This document shows positions 30,792 to 37,261 of a DNA stretch of 64,000 nt, in pieces. Origin of the DNA: Shinella kummerowiae (lineage in GTDB: Bacteria > Pseudomonadota > Alphaproteobacteria > Rhizobiales > Rhizobiaceae); the NCBI RefSeq assembly GCF_009827055.1, contig NZ_WUMK01000006.1:62001-126000 (forward strand). The letters run 5' to 3'. The stretch's first letter is position 1. Every line of letters begins with the position of its first letter. The notes under the pieces are model-generated. The model did not search any database. It was not told the origin of the DNA and saw only the letters and a program-made list of their open reading frames with translations. Made by a program: the position numbers and the translations under genes.

Positions 30792-32117
30792 ATGACAGAC
30801 ATCACCAGCCAGCAGGGTGGCTCGCGCGCCGGCGCGGGCCTCAAGCTCGTTCTTTTCAGCGTCATCGGCATTTTTCTGTTCTTCGTGCCGGTCACGATCG
30901 CCGAAAAATCGACGATCCTGCTCGACCACGCCGCAACGGCGCTCGCCACGCAACTGCGGCCGATCGCCGTCACCTTCATCATGTTGCTGATCGCCTATGG
31001 CGCGCTTTCGCCGTTCATCCGCGGCACGTGGAAGAAAAACGTCACCGAGACGATCTTCTCGCTGCTGCGTGTGCTCGGTCTCGTGCTTTCCGGCATGTAT
31101 CTCGCCGGCATCGGCCCGGAAAGCTTCTTTGCGCCGGACATGCTGCCCTTCCTGTTCGACAAGCTCGTGCTTTCCGTCGGCCTGATCGTGCCGATCGGTG
31201 CCCTGGCGCTTGCCTTCCTCATCGGCTACGGCCTGCTGGAATTCACCGGCGTGCTGGTGCAGCCGGTCATGCGGCCGATCTGGCGCACGCCCGGCTGGTC
31301 AGCAATCGATGCTGTCGCCTCCTTTGTCGGCAGCTATTCGCTGGCGCTTCTGATCACCGACCGCGTCTTCAAGGAAGGCAAGTACACGGTGCGCGAGGCG
31401 GTCATCATCGCGACCGGCTTCTCGACCGTTTCCGCCACCTTCATGATCATCGTCGCCAAGACGCTCGGCCTGATGGGCAACTGGAACCTCTATTTCTGGA
31501 CGACCTTCGTCGTCACCTTCGTGGTGTCGGCGATCACCGCGCGCCTCTGGCCGATTGCCGGCAAGGACCATCCCGCCGACCGCGATCAGCCGCTACCGGC
31601 TGGAAAATCGCGCATCCAGACGGCGATCGATGTGGGCCTCGACCAGGCACAGGCCGCGCCGGCGCTCCTTTCCCTGCTGCGCGACACGTTCCTTGACGGC
31701 CTGCGCATGGCGTCGCTGATCCTGCCCAGCATCATGGCCGTCGGCCTGCTCGGCCTGCTTGCCGCCAAGTACACGCCGCTTTTCGACATTCTCGGCCTGA
31801 CGCTCTATCCGTTCACCTGGATTGCGCAGTTCGCCGATCCGATGCTTGCCGCAAAGTCGCTGGCCTCGGGCCTTGCCGAAATGTTCCTGCCTGCCATCCT
31901 GCTGAAGGATGCCGACATCGTGCTGAAATTCGTCGCCGCCGTCGTCTCGGTCAGCCAGGTCCTGTTCCTGTCGGCCTCTATCCCCTGCGTGCTGGCAACC
32001 TCAATCCCGCTGTCCTTCCGTGACCTGATCGTCATCTGGTACATCCGCACGGCGCTCAGCATCCTCGTTACGGCACCGATCGCCTGGCTCGCTGTTTCGA
32101 TGGGCTGGCTTGCCTGA
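30792..32117 (+). CDS. YjiH-family membrane protein, candidate hut transporter
   Basis: A 441-residue integral membrane protein of the YjiH / nucleoside-recognition (Gate) family, with about 11 hydrophobic segments. Blocks such as AIDAVASFVGSYSLALLITDRVFKEGKYTVREAVIIATGFSTVS (about 165-210) and ASIPCVLATSIPLSFRDLIVIW near the end are typical. Biochemical function of the family is not settled. Its place between hutU and hutD, with its stop overlapping the hutD start (TGATG), makes a role in uptake of histidine, urocanate or another imidazole likely. No other hut transporter is present in this cluster. The ATG at 30792 has a perfect AGGAGG. Confidence 0.85.
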   Translation: MTDITSQQGGSRAGAGLKLVLFSVIGIFLFFVPVTIAEKSTILLDHAATALATQLRPIAVTFIMLLIAYGALSPFIRGTWKKNVTETIFSLLRVLGLVLSGMYLAGIGPESFFAPDMLPFLFDKLVLSVGLIVPIGALALAFLIGYGLLEFTGVLVQPVMRPIWRTPGWSAIDAVASFVGSYSLALLITDRVFKEGKYTVREAVIIATGFSTVSATFMIIVAKTLGLMGNWNLYFWTTFVVTFVVSAITARLWPIAGKDHPADRDQPLPAGKSRIQTAIDVGLDQAQAAPALLSLLRDTFLDGLRMASLILPSIMAVGLLGLLAAKYTPLFDILGLTLYPFTWIAQFADPMLAAKSLASGLAEMFLPAILLKDADIVLKFVAAVVSVSQVLFLSASIPCVLATSIPLSFRDLIVIWYIRTALSILVTAPIAWLAVSMGWLA

Positions 32118-32695
32118 TGGCGCGGCTCTACCGCAACAGCGACCATCGCCGCATGCCGTGGAAGAACGGCGGCGGCGAGACGGTCGAGGTGGTCGTTCAT
32201 CCGGAAGGCGCCGGTCTTGCGGATTTCGGCTGGCGCGTCAGCATGGCGACGGTGGCGAGCGATGGCCCGTTCTCCGTCTTCCCCGGCATCGACCGCACGC
32301 TGGCGGTGCTGTCGGGGGACGGCATGGCGCTGTCCATCGAAGCGCTTGGCGAGCAGCTGCTGAAACCGGAGACCACACCCCTCGCCTTCCCGGCCGACGC
32401 ACCCACCACGGCGCGCCTGACGGGTGGGCCGATCACCGACCTCAACGTGATGACGCGGCGGGGTGTCTTTCAGCACACGCTCGTCCATCATGTCGCGACT
32501 GGCTCCGAGGCCCTGCCGGCATCGCCCGGCGAGCGTCTGCTGCTGGCGCTGGCACCGCTCGGCGTCTCTACCGCCGAGGGTCTCGTCGGTCTCCAGCCGC
32601 TCGATGCCCTCGTGCTCGATGGCGGAGAGACGGCGGAGGTTCTGCCTGTCGGGGAGCAGGCCGCCTTCTATCTGGTAGAAATCTCGCCAGCCTGA
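32117..32695 (+). CDS. hutD: HutD/Ves family protein
   Basis: Cupin-fold protein conserved in hut operons. In Pseudomonas it has been proposed to limit hut operon activity, possibly by binding urocanate or a related ligand. It has 192 residues, beginning MARLYRNSDHRRMPWKNGGGETVEVVVHP; the MPWKNGGGET signature is diagnostic. TDLNVMTRRGVF near residue 110 is also typical. It starts inside the stop of yjiH (one-base overlap), so the two are translationally coupled, and it closes the rightward hut operon. Confidence 0.93.
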   Translation: MARLYRNSDHRRMPWKNGGGETVEVVVHPEGAGLADFGWRVSMATVASDGPFSVFPGIDRTLAVLSGDGMALSIEALGEQLLKPETTPLAFPADAPTTARLTGGPITDLNVMTRRGVFQHTLVHHVATGSEALPASPGERLLLALAPLGVSTAEGLVGLQPLDALVLDGGETAEVLPVGEQAAFYLVEISPA

Positions 32696-32743
32696 GCCCT
32701 GGGCAGAAGCGATTTCCTTGTCCGCGCTTCAGCGGAGTGCTAC

Positions 32744-32769
32744 CTCCCGGCACATCAATTTGCCGGGAG
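32744..32769 (+). promoter_or_regulatory. Hairpin covering the ribosome site of the aldo/keto reductase
   Basis: A perfect 9-bp inverted repeat, CTCCCGGCA / TGCCGGGAG, with an 8-base loop. The 3' arm ends in GGGAG, the only plausible Shine-Dalgarno for the ATG at 32778, so the fold would hide the ribosome site. It could equally be a weak terminator of the hut operon (ACATTTTC follows). Confidence 0.55.
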
Positions 32770-32777
32770 ACATTTTC

Positions 32778-33764
32778 ATGAGACATCGCACATTCGGCCG
32801 CACGGGTTTCACCACCACGGATATCGGCTTCGGCGCCTGGCAGATCGGCGGCGCCTGGGGTGACGTCACCGAGGCTGATGGCCGTGCCGCCCTCAATGCC
32901 GCGCTCGACGCCGGCATGACCTTCATCGACACCGCTGACGTCTATGGCGACGGTCGCTCGGAAAAGATCATCGCCGACGTTCTCAAGGACCGTGGCGGCC
33001 AGCGCCCGATGGTGGCGACCAAGGCCGGCCGCAGGCTTTCGCCGCATGTGGCCGACGGCTACAGCAAACAAAACCTGGAAGGCTTCATCGATCGCAGCCT
33101 GACGAATCTCGGCGTCGAATGCCTCGACCTCGTGCAGCTTCACTGCCCGCCGGTGGAGGTCTACTACCGGCCGGAGGTCTTCCATGCACTGGAAGAGATC
33201 AAGGCTGCCGGCAAGATCGCCAACTATGGCGTCAGCGTCGAGAAGGTCGAGGAAGCGCTGAAGGCGATCGAATATCCAGGCGTCGTCAGCGTGCAGATCA
33301 TCTACAACATCTTCCGCCAGCGCCCGGCGCAGCTGTTCTTCCAGGAGGCGGCCCGTCGGAATGTCGCGGTCATCGCCCGCGTGCCGCTGGCCAGTGGTCT
33401 GCTTTCCGGCAAGATCACCCAAAACACCGCCTTCGCGGCCGACGACCACCGCAACTTCAACCGCCACGGCGAATCCTTCGACGTCGGCGAGACCTTTGCC
33501 GGCGTGCCCTTCGAAACGGGGCTTCAGGCCGTGGAGGAGATCCGCGCGCTGGTGCCGACCGGCGCCACCATGGCGGCCTTCGCGCTGCGCTGGATCCTGA
33601 TGGCGGACGCCGTCAGCGTCGTCATTCCGGGCGCCCGCAATGCCGAGCAGGCGAAAGCCAATGCCGCCGCCGCCAGCCTTCCGGCTATTCCCCAGGACGT
33701 GATGGAAGCGACGCGCGAGGTCTATTCCCGCCTCGTCGCGCCGCATGTGCACGACCGCTGGTAA
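32778..33764 (+). CDS. Aldo/keto reductase
   Basis: NADP(H)-dependent oxidoreductase of the aldo/keto reductase superfamily, a TIM barrel; the substrate cannot be told from sequence. It has 328 residues from the ATG at 32778. Catalytic tetrad elements are visible: the Asp and Tyr in FIDTADVYGDGRSEKI (about residue 48-63), the Lys in MVATKAGRR, and the His in DLVQLHCPP. A cofactor-phosphate region near VVIPGARNAEQAKAN (about 282) is also present. I excluded a 20-codon upstream extension that runs through the hairpin. It stands alone between the hut operon and the binding-protein gene. Confidence 0.9.
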   Translation: MRHRTFGRTGFTTTDIGFGAWQIGGAWGDVTEADGRAALNAALDAGMTFIDTADVYGDGRSEKIIADVLKDRGGQRPMVATKAGRRLSPHVADGYSKQNLEGFIDRSLTNLGVECLDLVQLHCPPVEVYYRPEVFHALEEIKAAGKIANYGVSVEKVEEALKAIEYPGVVSVQIIYNIFRQRPAQLFFQEAARRNVAVIARVPLASGLLSGKITQNTAFAADDHRNFNRHGESFDVGETFAGVPFETGLQAVEEIRALVPTGATMAAFALRWILMADAVSVVIPGARNAEQAKANAAAASLPAIPQDVMEATREVYSRLVAPHVHDRW

Positions 33765-33781
33765 GACACGCCGATCACGCT

Positions 33782-33839
33782 GCGTGCATAAATTGAAATG
33801 ATAGCGAACATCATGGCTATCTATTTCGTTTATGCACGC
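33782..33839. repeat. 58-base near-perfect inverted repeat
   Basis: Two arms of about 23 bases around a 10-base loop. The outer block GCGTGCATAAA / TTTATGCACGC is perfect (11 bp), then a wobble and a one-base bulge, then GAAAT / ATTTC, then GATAGC / GCTATC with a one-base bulge. It lies 48 bases before the ATG of the binding-protein gene and 18 bases after the aldo/keto reductase stop. There is no T-run on either side, so it is not a normal terminator. It is probably an operator or structured leader; a repetitive palindromic element is also possible. Confidence 0.8.
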
Positions 33840-33887
33840 GCACGCGCTACCGTTCCCCTCGGTCACAATCAGAACAGGGGAACGACC

Positions 33888-34664
33888 ATGAAAAGAATGT
33901 TTGCCGCACTGGTTCTCGCAGGCTCTACCCTACTTTCCACCGCGACCTTTGCCGAAACGCTGAAGATCGGCACGGAGGGCGCCTATCCGCCCTTCAACTT
34001 CCAGGATTCCGCCGGCAAGCTCGGCGGCTTCGACGTAGAGATCGGCCTGGCGCTCTGCGAAAAGATGAAGGCCGACTGCGAAGTGGTCGCGCAGGATTGG
34101 GACGGCATCATTCCCGGCCTGATCGCCAAGAAGTACGACATGATCATCGCGTCGATGTTCATCACCGAAGAGCGTAAGAAGCAGGTCAACTTCACCGACC
34201 CCTACTATCTCGCCGCCATGACGCATGCCGCACCGAAGGGGGCCGGCATTACCGACTTCACAAAGGAAGGCATGAAAGGCAAGACGATCGGCGCCCAGTC
34301 CGGCACGACGCAGGCTGACTATGCCGCAGCCATCTACACGGAGTCCGAGATCAAGCTCTACCCGACACAGGACGAAGTGAACCTCGACATGGTGAACGGC
34401 CGGCTCGACCTGCAGGTGGGTGACATGATCCCGCTGCTCGATTGGGTCACCAAGAACGACGATGGCAAGGCCTGCTGCGAACTGATCGGCGAGCCCATCA
34501 CCGACCCGAAATTCGTCGGCGAAGGCGTCGGCATCGCGGTGCGCCAGGAAGACAACGACCTGCGTGAAAAGCTGAATGCCGCGCTGAAGGCCATCCGCGA
34601 GGACGGCACCTACAAGAAGATCAACGACAAGTACTTCTCCATCGATATCTATACGATGAAGTAG
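33888..34664 (+). CDS. Periplasmic basic-amino-acid-binding protein of an ABC transporter
   Basis: Solute receptor of the lysine/arginine/ornithine (HisJ/ArgT-like) class. It has 258 residues. The first 22 form a Sec signal (MKRMFAALVLAGSTLLSTATFA). The mature part starts ETLKIGTEGAYPPFNFQDSAGKLGGFDVEIGLALCEKMKADCEVVAQDWDGIIPGL, a typical family pattern. A disulfide pair is likely (two cysteines around KACCEL and ALCEK-ADCE). No permease or ATPase gene lies next to it, so it must use a transporter encoded elsewhere. It is a monocistronic unit: a long inverted repeat before it and a strong terminator after it. Neighbouring genes suggest a basic or D-amino acid ligand. Confidence 0.93.
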   Translation: MKRMFAALVLAGSTLLSTATFAETLKIGTEGAYPPFNFQDSAGKLGGFDVEIGLALCEKMKADCEVVAQDWDGIIPGLIAKKYDMIIASMFITEERKKQVNFTDPYYLAAMTHAAPKGAGITDFTKEGMKGKTIGAQSGTTQADYAAAIYTESEIKLYPTQDEVNLDMVNGRLDLQVGDMIPLLDWVTKNDDGKACCELIGEPITDPKFVGEGVGIAVRQEDNDLREKLNAALKAIREDGTYKKINDKYFSIDIYTMK

Positions 34665-34671
34665 GATCCGC

Positions 34672-34697
34672 GGGGCGGCTTCGGCCGCCCCTTTTTT
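34672..34697 (+). terminator. Rho-independent terminator after the binding-protein gene
   Basis: Perfect stem GGGGCGGC / GCCGCCCC with a TTCG tetraloop, directly followed by six T. It starts eight bases after the TAG stop. Confidence 0.95.
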
Positions 34698-34708
34698 CGT
34701 TTGAGGCA

Positions 34709-34924
34709 TCAAGGACCGCGCTGCGTATCCCCAACAGGTTTTGGTCCGTGATAAGCGGTCGAAGGGGCCAGTTCACTCGGATCGTTTTCGATCGGGCTGA
34801 CGAGAAACGGAAATGGGTCGAATGCCCGCCGGGGCCGGAACTCCATGCGGGCTTCGACGCCCGCTGCCAAAAGCTCATCGACATAGGCCCCCGCGAGTCC
34901 GCTGGTGCTAAACCGTTCCCACAT
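34709..34924 (-). CDS. Possible small protein, 71 residues, unrecognised
   Basis: Weak call. A minus-strand frame starts with ATG at 34924 (MWERFSTSGLAGAYVDELL) behind a purine-rich GAAGGGGAA at a slightly long distance, and stops at 34709. Composition (VEARMEFRPRRAFDPFPFLV) looks more protein-like than the overlapping frames, but I recognise no family. It would be divergent from the LysR gene and converge on the terminator at 34672. It may be a small gene, a gene remnant or chance. Confidence 0.3.
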   Translation of the reverse strand: MWERFSTSGLAGAYVDELLAAGVEARMEFRPRRAFDPFPFLVSPIENDPSELAPSTAYHGPKPVGDTQRGP

Positions 34925-35067
34925 ATGGTATTTCCCCTTCTTTCAGGGTGCCCAATGCGCTGGAAACGAAATTGGTTCCGCCAAAAAAACCACCGGCCGA
35001 TCACATTTTTCGCAGTCTCGGACCGCCTCCCCTTGCCTCTCATTGAGCTGCCATTCTAACTACACGC

Positions 35068-36024
35068 ATGCCGATAAATCGCCTCGAACGCTTTGCGCAC
35101 AACCTCGACTGGAACCTGCTGCGCACCTTCGTGGTCGTGGTCGAGGAAGGCTCGATCACGCGGGCGGCGAACCGGCTGCTGCTGCAACAGCCCGCCGTCA
35201 GCATGGCGCTGAAGCGGCTGGAGCAATCGGTCGGTCACCGGCTGATCGACCGCAGCCCCGGCCGCTTCGAACTGACGGAGGCCGGTGAGCGGCTGCACGC
35301 CCTCTGCCATGACATTTTCTCGGCCATCGTGCGGCTGCCCGAGGCGATGGAGCCCTCCGGCGAGGACATTGCCGGGCACATCACGCTGCATGCCGTCAGC
35401 CATGCCCTCAACCCTGCCTGGGACCGGGCGATCGCGGATTTCTTCCGGCTGCATCCGCGCGTCACCGTCGGCGTCACGATTGAGACGACGACAGACGTCA
35501 TCCGCGCGGTGGAGCGGGGTGTCGCGACACTCGGCCTTTCCGATGGCATCATTCCGGAGGGGCTGGACAAGGTGCCGTTCTGCTACGAGCGCTACGCGCT
35601 CTATTGCGGCCGGGGGCACCGACTGTTCGGCGTGCTGGATGCCCGGCTGGAGGACCTGCGTGGCGAACCCTATGTCAGCTTTCTCGCCGACGTGCTCGGC
35701 GGGCCGCATATGGGGCCGGTGACGGCGGTGCGCGCCGTCGGCTCCTTCGGCCAGCAGGTGCGGGCACTTGCCTTCAACGTAGAGGAGGTGTTGCGGCTGG
35801 TCGTTGCCAATGCCGGCATCGGCATGCTGCCGGCGCATCTCACAGGGGCGGCCCTGACGGCCGGTGAATTGTGGCAGCTGCCACCCTACGAGGACCTGCC
35901 GATCACCGAAACGTTCCGCATCACCAATCCCGGCTCGGCGCTCAATCCCGCCGAGCGCGCGTTCCTGGCGCACATGGCCGATGTGCCGCCGTGGCGCTGG
36001 GGCGAGCCACATCAATCCGGCTGA
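35068..36024 (+). CDS. LysR-family transcriptional regulator
   Basis: DNA-binding regulator with 318 residues. The N-terminal winged helix-turn-helix is clear (LDWNLLRTFVVVVEEGSITRAANRLLLQQPAVSMALKRLEQSVGHRLIDRSPGRFELTEAGERL, about residue 14-76). A co-inducer-binding domain follows, with the usual hinge near residue 95. It lies 76 bases upstream of the flavin oxidoreductase on the same strand, so it may be cotranscribed with it or regulate it. The ligand is unknown; given the neighbours, a basic or D-amino acid is possible. Confidence 0.92.
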   Translation: MPINRLERFAHNLDWNLLRTFVVVVEEGSITRAANRLLLQQPAVSMALKRLEQSVGHRLIDRSPGRFELTEAGERLHALCHDIFSAIVRLPEAMEPSGEDIAGHITLHAVSHALNPAWDRAIADFFRLHPRVTVGVTIETTTDVIRAVERGVATLGLSDGIIPEGLDKVPFCYERYALYCGRGHRLFGVLDARLEDLRGEPYVSFLADVLGGPHMGPVTAVRAVGSFGQQVRALAFNVEEVLRLVVANAGIGMLPAHLTGAALTAGELWQLPPYEDLPITETFRITNPGSALNPAERAFLAHMADVPPWRWGEPHQSG

Positions 36025-36100
36025 TATCGGCCTTCATCTCTATAAATTTGAAGAATGCTGAAAGCTTTCGTACGCCTTTGCTAACCCTATGGAGGCGGCC

Positions 36101-37225
36101 ATGCAGACGTTCGACATCGCAATCATCGGCGGCGGCATCGCCGGCATTTCGCTCGCCTATTTCCTCAGCCCGCACCGCTCCGTCGTCGTGCTGGAGCGGG
36201 AACCGGCGCTCGGCTATCACAGCACGGGTCGCTCTGCCGCCGAATTCACGCTGCGTGACAACGCGCCCCTCGTGAACGCGCTCGCCCGCGCCAGCCATGC
36301 CTTCCTGGCCACGCCGCCCGAAGGCTTCGCAACCGTACCGCTTCTCATCCCACGCGGCAGCATCCTCCTCGGCACCCATGGCAAGGAGGCGCTGGTGCAC
36401 GAGCGTTTCGAGCAGGCCAAGGCGCTCGGCGTTGCCGTGGAATGGCTCGACGAGGCCGCATTGCTTGCCCGCGCGCCCATTCTGAACCCCGCCTACGCCG
36501 CCGCGGCCTATTTCGATCCCGATTACTGGGACATCGAGGTCGATGCCCTGCTGCAGGCCTATGCCCGCCATGCCCGGCGTCACGGCGCGCTCATCCTGGA
36601 AAACCGCCAGCTTGCCGCCGCCCGGCGCGTCGGCGAGAAATGGCTGATCGAGACCAACGAGGAGACGATTGCCGCCGGCGTGCTGGTCAATGCGGCAGGC
36701 GGCTGGGCGGACATGGTGGCAAGCCTCGCCGGCGTCGCCCCCGTGGGCATCGTGCCACACCGGCGCACCGCCATCACCGTCGACCTGCCAGAGGGCGTGG
36801 ATGCCGGCCACCTGCCGGAAATCAACGAGATCGAGGAAATCTTCTACTTCAAGCCGGAAGGCGGCCGCCTGCTCGCCTCGCCGGCCGATGCGACGCCCTG
36901 CGAGCCGGCGGACGTGCAGCCGGAAGAACTCGATATCGCCTATGCCGCCCACTATGTGGAAGAAGCGACGACGCTCAGCGTACGCCGCGTGTTCAAGAGC
37001 TGGGCCGGCATGCGCAGTTTTTCCGCCGATCGCCTGCCCGTCATCGGCCCGGCACGGGACGAGCCGAGCTTCTTCTGGCTCGCCGGCCAGGGCGGCTATG
37101 GCATCCTGACATCGCCAGCACTTGGCAGCCTCGCCTCGGCCCTTCTCGCCGGCAGCCCCGTGCCGGAGCCGCTCGTCTGCGAGGGCATCGGGGCCGACAC
37201 CTTCAGCCCCGCACGCTTCTCCTGA
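36101..37225 (+). CDS. FAD-dependent oxidoreductase, D-arginine dehydrogenase-like
   Basis: D-amino-acid oxidase/dehydrogenase (DAO) family, about 374 residues. The N-terminal FAD motif IAIIGGGIAGISLAYFLS ends in the acidic residue of VVVLEREPALG. The following HSTGRSAAEF, PHRRTAITVDLPEG, EEIFYFKPEGGRLLASPADATP, EEATTLSVRRVFKSWAGMRSF and WLAGQGGYGIQTS-like (here YGILTSPALG) segments match, from memory, Pseudomonas aeruginosa D-arginine dehydrogenase (DauA) better than glycine oxidase. Two residues just after GRSAA, which I recall as active-site His and Tyr in that enzyme, are Glu and Asp here, so the substrate may differ. The ATG at 36101 has GGAGG five bases before it and is preferred over an ATG four codons earlier. 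Confidence 0.85.
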   Translation: MQTFDIAIIGGGIAGISLAYFLSPHRSVVVLEREPALGYHSTGRSAAEFTLRDNAPLVNALARASHAFLATPPEGFATVPLLIPRGSILLGTHGKEALVHERFEQAKALGVAVEWLDEAALLARAPILNPAYAAAAYFDPDYWDIEVDALLQAYARHARRHGALILENRQLAAARRVGEKWLIETNEETIAAGVLVNAAGGWADMVASLAGVAPVGIVPHRRTAITVDLPEGVDAGHLPEINEIEEIFYFKPEGGRLLASPADATPCEPADVQPEELDIAYAAHYVEEATTLSVRRVFKSWAGMRSFSADRLPVIGPARDEPSFFWLAGQGGYGILTSPALGSLASALLAGSPVPEPLVCEGIGADTFSPARFS

Positions 37226-37230
37226 AACGA

Positions 37231-37255
37231 AACGGGCGCCTCAAGGGCGCCCGTT
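37231..37255. terminator. Shared terminator between the flavoenzyme gene and secDF
   Basis: Perfect 10-bp stem AACGGGCGCC / GGCGCCCGTT with a five-base loop, lying in the gap of two converging genes and flanked by T-rich (right) and A-rich (left) sequence. It can serve both strands. Confidence 0.85.
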
Positions 37256-37261
37256 CTGTTT

